The translations under genes and the position numbers were made by a program. Below, in pieces: positions 53,545 to 61,494 of a stretch of 64,000 bases of DNA (within the stretch, counting starts at the first letter, position 1; every line of letters begins with the position of its first letter). The DNA comes from Mesorhizobium ciceri WSM4083 (GTDB lineage Bacteria; Pseudomonadota; Alphaproteobacteria; Rhizobiales; Rhizobiaceae). Location of the stretch: contig NZ_KI912610.1 of the NCBI RefSeq assembly GCF_000519305.1, positions 715,949 to 779,948 of the forward strand. The letters run 5' to 3'. Under the pieces are notes generated by a model. That model ran no database searches. It was not told the DNA's origin and saw only the letters and a program-made list of their open reading frames with translations.

Positions 53545-54249
53545 ATGATTGCTCTCGGGTTCGGGAACGCTCCCATGTCGCTGCTGGATACCTTCTTCAA
53601 CCCCGACGTCATCATGTCCAGCCTGCCGGCGCTGCTGCGCGGCTTCCTGAACACACTGCTGCTTGGCATTTTGAGCATCGGCATCGGCATCCCGATCGGC
53701 CTTGGGATCAGCCTGGTGCGGCTCTATGCGCCGAAGCCGCTGCGGTGGCTCGCGGTCGGCTACACCGACATCTTCCGCGCCCTGCCGGTGCTGGTCGTGC
53801 TGATCCTGATCTACTATGCGCTGCCCTTCCTCGGCATACGCCTGTCGTCCTGGGCATCCGCCGTGACGGCCTTCGCCTTCATCATGTCGGCTTACTCGGC
53901 CGAGGTGTTCCGCTCCGGCATCGAAAGCATTCCGCGTGGCCAGTTCGAGGCGTCGCAGGCGCTTGGCCTGCCGTTCCTGCTGACCTTGCGCAAGGTGGTG
54001 TTGCCGCAAGCGATCCGCGTCGTCATCCCGCCGATGACCAGCAACTGCGTCTCGATGTTCAAGGACACCTCGCTCGCCTCCACCGTGGCGCTGCCGGAAC
54101 TCTTGAAGGAAGCGACAAACGCGCAGTCGCTCTACGCCAACCCCTCGCCGCTGATCGGCGCTGCCCTCGTCTATCTCATCTTCCTCTGGCCGATGGTCCG
54201 CCTCGTCAGCCTGCTTGAAGAGCGCTTCAAGACCGAAAAGAAGCGCTAA
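53545..54249 (+). CDS. Amino-acid-type ABC transporter permease
   Basis: The 234-residue permease (or 224 residues if the ATG at 53575 is used) has the HisMQ/GlnP pattern: LPALLRGFLNTLLLGILSIGIGIPIGLGISLVRL at the start, FRALPVLVVLILIYYALPFLG, and the EAA loop PRGQFEASQALGLPFLLTLRKVVLPQAIRVVIPPMTS. A single permease could form a homodimer. It lacks a dedicated ATPase gene in the window, so it probably shares one. The aminotransferase gene follows after 47 bases. Confidence 0.92.
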   Translation: MIALGFGNAPMSLLDTFFNPDVIMSSLPALLRGFLNTLLLGILSIGIGIPIGLGISLVRLYAPKPLRWLAVGYTDIFRALPVLVVLILIYYALPFLGIRLSSWASAVTAFAFIMSAYSAEVFRSGIESIPRGQFEASQALGLPFLLTLRKVVLPQAIRVVIPPMTSNCVSMFKDTSLASTVALPELLKEATNAQSLYANPSPLIGAALVYLIFLWPMVRLVSLLEERFKTEKKR

Positions 54250-54296
54250 CCTCCGCCATCTGATCCCCGCCCAAGTCCTTTGCAGGAGCCTACCCC

Positions 54297-55571
54297 GTGA
54301 ACAAGCATCAAACCGACAATGCGAATGCCACCGCGTTCCCCGTCGACGCCATCCGTGCCATGTTTCCAGCTTTACAGCGGGCTGGCGACTTCATCTTCTT
54401 GGACAATGCCGCCGGCGCGCAAATTCCGCAGAGCGTACTCGACGCGGTGACCAACCATCTGGTTTCGCACAATGTGCAGCGTGGCGGCCGCTATGGCCGC
54501 AGCGTCACTGTCGACCAGTCGGTTGCCGATGCGCGGACAAGCGTCGCGCTGCTCATCAACGCCTATAGCCCGGCGGAAATCTGCTTCGGCATGAACGCCA
54601 CCTCGTTCATCCGCCTGGTCAGCCTCGGCATCGGCCAGATGCTGCAAGAGCGCGACGAGATCGTCATCACCGACATGGACCACGACGCCAACATCGCGAC
54701 CTGGCTGGCGCTGGAATCGGCCGGTGCGAAATTCAAATGGTGGCGGATGCGCGAGGACGGCAATCTGCATGTCGACGATCTGCGCCCGCTGGTTTCCGAC
54801 CGCACCCGCCTCGTCGCCTGCACGGTCACCGCGCATTCGATCGGTTCGATCGTCGATGTGGCTTCAGTGGCTGGGATCGCGCATGCGGCCGGTGCCGAAG
54901 TGTTCCTCGATTGCGTGCATTACGGGCCGCACGGGCTGATCGACGTGCAGGCCTGGGATTGCGACTATCTCGTCTGCTCAGGCTACAAGAATTTCTCGCC
55001 GCATATGGGCTTCCTGTGGGGCCGCTTCGAAACGCTGAAGCGGCTGCCTACCTTCCGCGAGGATTTCATCCCCGACGAGCCGCCCTACAAGGTCGAGGCC
55101 GGCACCTTCATCTACGAGAACGTCTCGGGCATGGATGCGGCCGTGCAGTATCTCGAACTGATCGGCCGCAATCTTGCGCCGTCCAACAACCGCTCGCGGC
55201 GCGACAACATCGTCGCCGGCATGGGCGCCATCCGCGACTATGAGCTGGTGCTGGCGCGTGAGATGCTGGCCGTGCTGAAAAGTTGCGGCGCGACCATCTA
55301 CGGCGTTGCCGACGAGGCCCGCATCAATGAGCGCGTGCCGACCTTCTGCTTCAACATCGGCAAGCTGTCGCCGCAGCGGATCGTCGAGGAAATGGCCGAG
55401 ATGCAGATCGGTATCCGCGACGGCCACATGTACGCGCCACGGCTGATGAAGCGTCTCAACCTCTCGATGGACAGTGGCGCCATCCGCGCCTCGCTGGTCC
55501 ACTACAACACGATCGAGGAAGTCCGGCGCTTCGGCGAAGCACTGCGCGCGATCATCGCGAAGTTGTCCTGA
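54297..55571 (+). CDS. Class V aminotransferase, cysteine desulfurase-like
   Basis: The 424-residue product begins at GTG 54297 with GCAGGAG upstream. It has the class V PLP fold: [45 protein letters not shown], and the PLP lysine Lys231 in [12 protein letters not shown]. It belongs to a cysteine-desulfurase-related subgroup (VC1184-like) whose reaction is not established. As it follows an amino-acid-type importer, it may process the imported amino compound. The gene ends before a family C repeat. Confidence 0.87.
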   Translation: MNKHQTDNANATAFPVDAIRAMFPALQRAGDFIFLDNAAGAQIPQSVLDAVTNHLVSHNVQRGGRYGRSVTVDQSVADARTSVALLINAYSPAEICFGMNATSFIRLVSLGIGQMLQERDEIVITDMDHDANIATWLALESAGAKFKWWRMREDGNLHVDDLRPLVSDRTRLVACTVTAHSIGSIVDVASVAGIAHAAGAEVFLDCVHYGPHGLIDVQAWDCDYLVCSGYKNFSPHMGFLWGRFETLKRLPTFREDFIPDEPPYKVEAGTFIYENVSGMDAAVQYLELIGRNLAPSNNRSRRDNIVAGMGAIRDYELVLAREMLAVLKSCGATIYGVADEARINERVPTFCFNIGKLSPQRIVEEMAEMQIGIRDGHMYAPRLMKRLNLSMDSGAIRASLVHYNTIEEVRRFGEALRAIIAKLS

Positions 55572-55590
55572 GCGGCGGCCTCTCCAGCGT

Positions 55591-55771
55591 CGTCATCCAC
55601 GGGCGGAACAAGGAGCGTAGCGACGCAGTGCAGACCCGAGGATCCATGCCGTGACGTTCGAGTGTTGCCACGGTGCAGAATTCTGCTCCGCTGCACCTTT
55701 CGGCTGAGGTAAACGGCATGGATCCTAGGGTCTGCGCGACGCTTCGCGCCGCTCCGCCCTAGGATGACGAA
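55591..55771. repeat. Palindromic intergenic repeat, family C, copy 2
   Basis: CGTCATCCACGGGCGGAAC at the left and CCGCCCTAGGATGACGAAG at the right, with the same internal order as the copy at 50745-50928 (GTAGCGACGCAGTGCAGACCCGAGGATCC, then GGATCCTAGGGTCT). It lies between convergent genes, the aminotransferase and dppF. Confidence 0.86.
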
Positions 55772-55777
55772 GAGACG

Positions 55778-56608
55778 TTAAGCCGCCTTCTTCTTCGCCA
55801 GCCTCGCCTTGATCGAGGCGACGTCGGCACGCGGCGTCGCGGCGAACAGCGTCCTGGTGTAGCTGTGCTTGGGGTCGGCGAAGACCTCGTCGCGCGAGCC
55901 GTATTCGACCGCTTCGCCGAAATACATCACCATCACATCGTCGGCGATGTAGCGCACCACGGACAGATCGTGGCTGATGAAGACATAGGTCAGCTGGAAC
56001 TCGTCCTGCAGGTCGGCAAGCAGGTTGAGCACCTGCGCCTGCACCGACAGGTCGAGCGCCGAGACCGGTTCATCGAGCACCAGCAGGCTCGGGTTGAGCA
56101 TCAGCGCGCGGGCGATTGCGATGCGCTGGCGCTGGCCGCCCGAGAACATGTGCGGGTAGCGGTTGTAGTGCTCGTGACCGAGGCCGACCTTCTTCAGCAT
56201 CTTCATCGCCAGGTCGCGCCGCTCGGCCGCCGACTTGTCGGTGTTGATCAAAAGCGGCTCGCCCAGCACGTCGCCGATCTTCTGGCGCGGATTGAGCGAT
56301 CCATAGGGGTTCTGGAAGACGATCTGGACCTTGCGGCGCATCTCTTTGGTCAATCCGCCCTTGGCGATATCGACCTTGTTGCCGTCGATGAACAGGTCGC
56401 CTGACGTCGCCGGATCGATCAGCGTGATGATACGGGCGAGCGTGGACTTGCCGCAGCCGCTTTCGCCGACGATGGCCAGCGTCTTGCCCTTGTCCACCTT
56501 GAAGGAGACGCCCTTGACCGCATGTACCGTGCGCGGCCCGGTAAACAGGCCGCCGCCGATGTGGTAGTCGCGGACAATGTTCTTGCCTTCGAGGACCGTG
56601 GTGCTCAT
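55778..56608 (-). CDS. dppF: Dipeptide ABC transporter ATP-binding protein DppF
   Basis: The 276-residue product has Walker A GESGCGKST (about 37-45), IVFQNPYGSLNPRQK, signature FSGGQRQR, Walker B LLVLDEPVSALD and the DppF-type tail ADPKHSYTRTLFAATPR. It is the last gene of a five-gene operon on the minus strand and overlaps dppD by four bases. It energises import of di- or oligopeptides together with DppD. Confidence 0.93.
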   Translation of the reverse strand: MSTTVLEGKNIVRDYHIGGGLFTGPRTVHAVKGVSFKVDKGKTLAIVGESGCGKSTLARIITLIDPATSGDLFIDGNKVDIAKGGLTKEMRRKVQIVFQNPYGSLNPRQKIGDVLGEPLLINTDKSAAERRDLAMKMLKKVGLGHEHYNRYPHMFSGGQRQRIAIARALMLNPSLLVLDEPVSALDLSVQAQVLNLLADLQDEFQLTYVFISHDLSVVRYIADDVMVMYFGEAVEYGSRDEVFADPKHSYTRTLFAATPRADVASIKARLAKKKAA

Positions 56609-57462
56609 GAGGCCACTCCCGCAGCAGAGGGGGCCGGCTCGAACAGCATGTCGGAAACGGTCGGCAGCCGGTCGCCGACGGCGTTCTCCGGCAGCGCCGA
56701 CAACAGCGCACGCGTGTAATTGCTTTTCGGCGATTCAAACAGCGACAGCACGTCGGCCTCTTCCATCTTGCGGCCCTTGTACTGGACGATGACGCGGTCG
56801 GCGGTCTCGGCGACCACGCCCATATTGTGGGTGATCATGATCAGGCCCATGCCGTATTTGGCCTGCAGCGAAACCAGCAGATCGAGGATCTGCTTCTGGA
56901 TGGTGACGTCGAGCGCCGTCGTCGGCTCGTCGGCGATCAGCAGCTTCGGATTGCAGGCGATGGCTATGGCGATCATGACGCGCTGGCATTGGCCGCCCGA
57001 CATCTGGTGCGGAAACGAGCTCAGCCGCTCTTCCGGGTCGGCGATGCCAACCAGCTTCATCAATTCGATGGCCCGCGCCCGCCGCTGAGCGCGATCCATA
57101 CCCATGTGGAAGCGCAGCACCTCCTCGATCTGGAAGCCGACGGTGAAGCACGGATTGAGGCTGGCGATCGGCTCCTGGAAGATCATCGAGATGTCCTTGC
57201 CGACGATCTTGCGGCGTTCGGACGGGCTGAGCTTCAGGAGATCGACGCCGTCGAAGGCCATGCGGTCTGCCTTGACGGTTGCCGTGTTGGGCAACAGGCC
57301 CATCACCGCCAGCATCGCCACCGACTTGCCGGAACCGGATTCGCCGACGATCGCCAGCACTTCGCGCGGCTCGACCGACAGGTCGATGCCTTGCACGGCC
57401 ATGAACGGTCCGGCCGCGGTGTCGAAGGAAACGGTGAGGTTCTTGATCTCGAGCAGAGGCAT
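56605..57462 (-). CDS. dppD: Dipeptide ABC transporter ATP-binding protein DppD
   Basis: I choose ATG 57462, since AGAGG lies eight bases upstream; a GTG at 57468 is too close to that site. The 285-residue product has Walker [23 protein letters not shown], signature MSGGQCQR (Cys instead of Arg within the motif, LSGGQ core kept), Walker [13 protein letters not shown], and the tail [13 protein letters not shown]. It overlaps dppF and is close to dppC. Confidence 0.93.
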   Translation of the reverse strand: MPLLEIKNLTVSFDTAAGPFMAVQGIDLSVEPREVLAIVGESGSGKSVAMLAVMGLLPNTATVKADRMAFDGVDLLKLSPSERRKIVGKDISMIFQEPIASLNPCFTVGFQIEEVLRFHMGMDRAQRRARAIELMKLVGIADPEERLSSFPHQMSGGQCQRVMIAIAIACNPKLLIADEPTTALDVTIQKQILDLLVSLQAKYGMGLIMITHNMGVVAETADRVIVQYKGRKMEEADVLSLFESPKSNYTRALLSALPENAVGDRLPTVSDMLFEPAPSAAGVAS

Positions 57463-57464
57463 GC

Positions 57465-58388
57465 TCACGACCTCTTCAGCTTGGGGTCGAGCGCATCACG
57501 CAGGCCGTCGCCGATCAGATTGATGGCAAAGACGGTGATCAGGATGGCGAGGCCGGGGAAAGTCACCACCCACCAGGCGCGCAGGATGAACTCGCGCGCT
57601 TCGGCCAGCATGGTTCCCCATTCCGGCGTCGGCGGCTGCGCGCCCATGCCGAGGAAGCCAAGGGCCGCCGCCTCGAGGATGGCGTTGGAGAAGGACAAAG
57701 TCGCCTGCACGATCAATGGCGCGATGCAGTTGGGCAGGATGGTGACCAGCATCAGCCTGAGATGGCTGGCCCCGGCGACCTTGGCCGAGACAACGTATTC
57801 GCGGGTCTTCTCGGCCATCACGGCGGCGCGGGTGAGCCGGGCGAAATGCGGCTGCAGCACGAAGGCGATGGCGATCATGGCGTTGACCAGGCCAGGGCCG
57901 AGCACCGCGACCAGCACCAGGGCCAGCAGCAGCGACGGAAACGCCAGGATGATGTCCATGATGCGCATGATCAGCGTATCGACCCAGCCGCGGCAGTAAC
58001 CGGCGAGCAGGCCGAGGATGACGCCTGAGATAAGCGCTGACGTGACGACGACGAAGCCGATGGCGAGCGAGAAGCGCGAGCCGTAGATCAGCCGCGACAG
58101 CATATCGCGACCGACGGCGTCGGTGCCGAGCAGGAATTGCGCGTTGCCGCCCTCCTGCCAGGCCGGCGGCGTCAGGAAGAAGTCGCGGAACTGATCGTCC
58201 GGCGAATGCGGCGCCAGCAGTGGCGCGAAGATGGCGATCAGGATCAGCAGCGCAAAGACGAAGAGCCCGATCACCGCGCCCTTGTTGACGGAGAAGTAGT
58301 GCCAGAACTCGCCGAACATCTGCAGCCTGGCGTCCTGCGGCTTGACGACGGTGGCGGCTTCGATGGTGGCTGGGCCTTCGTTGCTCAT
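57465..58388 (-). CDS. dppC: Dipeptide ABC transporter permease DppC
   Basis: The 307-residue permease has an OppC N-terminal region with a helix at about 33-55, FLLGTDAVGRDMLSRLIYGSR, several membrane helices, the EAA loop VSAKVAGASHLRLMLVTILPNC, and EAAALGFLGMGAQPPTPEWG near the end. It forms the dipeptide channel with DppB. Its start is one base from the dppB stop. Confidence 0.93.
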   Translation of the reverse strand: MSNEGPATIEAATVVKPQDARLQMFGEFWHYFSVNKGAVIGLFVFALLILIAIFAPLLAPHSPDDQFRDFFLTPPAWQEGGNAQFLLGTDAVGRDMLSRLIYGSRFSLAIGFVVVTSALISGVILGLLAGYCRGWVDTLIMRIMDIILAFPSLLLALVLVAVLGPGLVNAMIAIAFVLQPHFARLTRAAVMAEKTREYVVSAKVAGASHLRLMLVTILPNCIAPLIVQATLSFSNAILEAAALGFLGMGAQPPTPEWGTMLAEAREFILRAWWVVTFPGLAILITVFAINLIGDGLRDALDPKLKRS

Positions 58389-58389
58389 G

Positions 58390-59397
58390 TCAATTGGCCC
58401 GGATGCGTGGGTTGATGACGGCGTAGAGCACGTCGACGATCAGGTTCACCGACATGACGATCAGCGCGATCAAAAGCAACCCGCCCTGCACGGTGAAATA
58501 GTCGCGCTTGGAAATGGCGTCGATCATCCATTTGCCGATGCCGGGCCACGAGAAGATGCTCTCGGTCAGGATGGCGCCGGTCAAAAGCGTGCCGACCTGC
58601 AGGCCGATGGTGGTCACGACCGGGATCAGCGCGTTGCGGAAAGCATGCAGGCCGACGACCCGGAACGGGGTCAGGCCCTTGGCGCGCGCGGTGCGCACAT
58701 AATCTTCGCCCAGCACTTCGAGCATGGCCGACCGCGTCTGCCTGGCGATGACCGCGAGCGGGATGGTGCCGAGCACGACGGTCGGCAAGATCAGGTGCGA
58801 CAGCGCCGAACGGAAGGCGCCCTTCTGGCCCGAGATCAGGGAATCGATGGTCATGAAGCCGGTCACCGGCTTGAAGAAATAGAGAAGGTCGATGCGGCCG
58901 GAAACCGGCGTCCAGTGCAACGTGCCGGAAAACACGATGATCAGCAGCAGGCCCCACCAGAAGATCGGCATGGAATAGCCTGCGAGTGCCGTGCCCATGG
59001 TCAGCTGATCGAACCAGGAGCCGCGGCGGATGGCGGCGAAAATGCCGGCGGCGACACCCAGGATGACGGCAAAGATCATGGCGAAGATGGCGAGTTCGAC
59101 CGTTGCCGGAAAGCGCACCAGGAAATCCCTGAGCACCGGCGTCTTGGTGGAAAACGAGGTGCCGAAATCACCGCCGAGGATGTTGGTCAGATAGGTCAGA
59201 TATTGTTGCCAGATCGGCAGATCGAAACCGAACTGGTGCATGAGCGCCGTGTGGCGTTCGGGCGACAGGCCGCGTTCGCCCGCAAGCACCAGCACCGGAT
59301 CACCGGGCAGGATGCGCACGAAGCCAAAGGCGAGGATGGTTATCCCGATGAAGGTCGGGATGATGAGGGCGAGCTTGCCGAGGATATAACGCAGCAT
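58390..59397 (-). CDS. dppB: Dipeptide ABC transporter permease DppB
   Basis: The 335-residue permease has the DppB start MLRYILGKLALIIPTFIGITILAFGFVRILPGDP, six likely membrane helices, and the EAA loop VRTARAKGLTPFRVVGLHAFRNA. It follows dppA after a 50-base gap with a strong hairpin and precedes dppC. Together they import dipeptides across the inner membrane. Confidence 0.94.
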   Translation of the reverse strand: MLRYILGKLALIIPTFIGITILAFGFVRILPGDPVLVLAGERGLSPERHTALMHQFGFDLPIWQQYLTYLTNILGGDFGTSFSTKTPVLRDFLVRFPATVELAIFAMIFAVILGVAAGIFAAIRRGSWFDQLTMGTALAGYSMPIFWWGLLLIIVFSGTLHWTPVSGRIDLLYFFKPVTGFMTIDSLISGQKGAFRSALSHLILPTVVLGTIPLAVIARQTRSAMLEVLGEDYVRTARAKGLTPFRVVGLHAFRNALIPVVTTIGLQVGTLLTGAILTESIFSWPGIGKWMIDAISKRDYFTVQGGLLLIALIVMSVNLIVDVLYAVINPRIRAN

Positions 59398-59408
59398 GGC
59401 GGGCGAGT

Positions 59409-59436
59409 GGGGGCGTCACCACATGGTGGCGCCCCC
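59409..59436 (-). other. Stem-loop between dppA and dppB
   Basis: GGGGGCGTCACCA and TGGTGGCGCCCCC pair with one mismatch across a 2-base loop, in the gap after the dppA stop. No T run follows on the minus strand. As in the 53442 case, it may hold dppA expression above that of the channel genes. Confidence 0.6.
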
Positions 59437-59447
59437 GTTTCGCAACC

Positions 59448-61040
59448 TTATTCGGCGATATCGACGCCGTCGAAGCGATGGATACCGAGCGGATCCATCG
59501 CAAAGCCGGTGACGGTCTTCTGCATCGGCATGAACACCTTGGAATGAGCGAGCGTCGCCCAGGGTGCCTGTTCCTTGAAGATGACCTGTGCCTGTTCATA
59601 GAGCTTGGTGCGCTCGGCCTGGTCCGAAACGGTCTTGGCCTTGTTGATGAGCGCATCGAAGTCCTTGTTGCACCATTCCGCGCGGTTGTTCGAACCGACG
59701 GAAGCGCAGCTCAGGAGCACGCCGAGGAAGTTGTCCGGATCGCCATTGTCGCCGGTCCAGCCGACGATGACGGCGCCGTCGTGATCGACCGCGGAAGCGC
59801 GCTTGAGGTATTCACCCCAATCGTAGCTGACGATCTCGACGGTGACGCCGACCTTGGCGAAGTCCGCCTGGATCAGTTCGGCGGTGCGGCGCGCATTCGG
59901 CATGTAGGGGCGCGACACCGGCATGGCCCAGACGTTCATCTTGAGGTCCTTGACGCCGGCCTCTTCAAGCAGCTTCTTGGCTGCATCCGGATCGTAAGGA
60001 TCGTCCTTCACTTCCTTGTTGTAGGACCACATGGTCGGCGGGATCGGATTGATCGCCACCTGGCCGGCGCCCTGGAAGACGGCGTCGATGATGGCCTTCT
60101 TGTTGATGGCCATGTTGAGCGCCTTGCGGACGCGCACGTCGTCGAACGGCTTCTGCTGGGTGTTGTACATCAGCGCGCCGACATTGAGGCCTTCCTGCTC
60201 CTCGACCTTCAGGTTCGCATCGGCCTGCAGGCCGGCGATATCGGCCGGTGCCGGGTACGACATGATGTTGCATTCGCCGGCCTTGAGCTTCTGCGCGCGC
60301 ACCGCCGGATCGGTGGTGATGGCGAAGACCAGATCGTCGATCTTCTGCTTGCCGCCCCAATAGTCCGGGTTGGCCTTGTAGCGGATGGCGGCGTCGGTCT
60401 GGTAGTCGACGAAGATGAACGGGCCGGTGCCGATCGGCTTCTGGTTGAACAGCTCAGGCGTCTTGTCGGCCTGCAGCTTGTCGGCATATTCCTTGGAGAC
60501 GACCGAGGCGAAATCCATGCCCAGCGTCGGAATGAAGGTGATCGCCGGCTCCTTGAGGGTGAACTTCACCGTCAGGTCATCGACCTTCTCGACCTTGGTG
60601 ATGTTGTCGCCGAACTGGTCATTGTAATACTGGTAGGCAATGCCCGGAATGTACTGGAACCAGGGGCCATTCTTGTCGACCTGACGTTCGAACGAGAACA
60701 CCACGTCGTCGGCGTTGAAGTCGCGCGTCGGGGTGAAATAGTCGGTCGCGGCGAACTTGACGCCCTTGCGCAGCTTGAAGACATATTCCTTGCCATCGTC
60801 GGAGATCGTCCAGCTCTCGGCCAGGCCCGGCGAGGTCGTCGTCTTGCCGTGATCGAATTCGACAAGGCGGTTGAAGACGGTGCGCGATGACGCGTCGAAC
60901 GTCTGGCCTGCGGTATACGGCGCCGGGTCGAAACCTTCCGGCGAAGCTTCCGCGCAGTAGACCAGAGTTTTCGCATTGGCCATGCCGCCCAGGACGCTTG
61001 CAGCCAGCAACGCGGCTGCAAAAGTCAGCTTCTTATTCAT
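59448..61040 (-). CDS. dppA: Dipeptide ABC transporter substrate-binding protein DppA
   Basis: The ATG at 61040 has GGGAG at seven bases; an upstream frame to 61103 is rejected. The 530-residue product has a Sec signal peptide (1-24, GGMANAK) and the SBP_bac_5 fold: TLVYCAEASPEGFDP, SPGLAESWTISDDGKEYVFKLRKGVKF, KPIGTGPFIFVDYQTD, KANPDYWGG and DPDNFLGVLLSCAS. This matches DppA closely, which also binds heme in E. coli. It heads a complete dppABCDF operon. It is periplasmic. Confidence 0.95.
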   Translation of the reverse strand: MNKKLTFAAALLAASVLGGMANAKTLVYCAEASPEGFDPAPYTAGQTFDASSRTVFNRLVEFDHGKTTTSPGLAESWTISDDGKEYVFKLRKGVKFAATDYFTPTRDFNADDVVFSFERQVDKNGPWFQYIPGIAYQYYNDQFGDNITKVEKVDDLTVKFTLKEPAITFIPTLGMDFASVVSKEYADKLQADKTPELFNQKPIGTGPFIFVDYQTDAAIRYKANPDYWGGKQKIDDLVFAITTDPAVRAQKLKAGECNIMSYPAPADIAGLQADANLKVEEQEGLNVGALMYNTQQKPFDDVRVRKALNMAINKKAIIDAVFQGAGQVAINPIPPTMWSYNKEVKDDPYDPDAAKKLLEEAGVKDLKMNVWAMPVSRPYMPNARRTAELIQADFAKVGVTVEIVSYDWGEYLKRASAVDHDGAVIVGWTGDNGDPDNFLGVLLSCASVGSNNRAEWCNKDFDALINKAKTVSDQAERTKLYEQAQVIFKEQAPWATLAHSKVFMPMQKTVTGFAMDPLGIHRFDGVDIAE

Positions 61041-61494
61041 TGAGCACTCCCTGATGTTCTTCCAAGCCCCTCTATCAGGCTCGCGAAGCGCGCATATAAG
61101 CACCGTTTTTCCGGCTTTGGAACACCCCGTTTGCTTACCCCGCGGGAAGCAGGAAAAAAATCCGCTATTTTGCCAAATTGCAGAAAAAATTAGCAGTTTC
61201 TTCCATTCACGAGATTATTAACAACCGAATTTTTTTATTGATCACCAAGCTGACGATATAAATGTTCCGCGTGCTTCCGAGCGGCCGAGGGATGCGCCAG
61301 GATACCGTTTGGCAGCGCTGGCGGCGGCAAGGACTTTCGACGGCAAATCTTTCGCCATGTTGCCGCAAGGGCAAGACTTGCACGGTCAACAAGGGAGGCA
61401 ATACATAGGGTGCAGCGGCCGCAGCGGAGGGCGCCCTTGTCAATTCAGGGGCGAGCGCGGCGCGAATGAACAAGACTTGTCCAGGGAGGAACGG
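61041..61494. other. AT-rich control region between dppA and the acyl-CoA ligase gene
   Basis: The 454-base divergent gap has an AT-rich core (61160-61265, with TTATTAACAACCGAATTTTTTTATTG) where promoters are likely for both genes. From 61309 to 61494 an open frame continues into the ligase, but lacks a family match and I treat it as noncoding. I found no clear -35/-10 pair. Confidence 0.5.
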
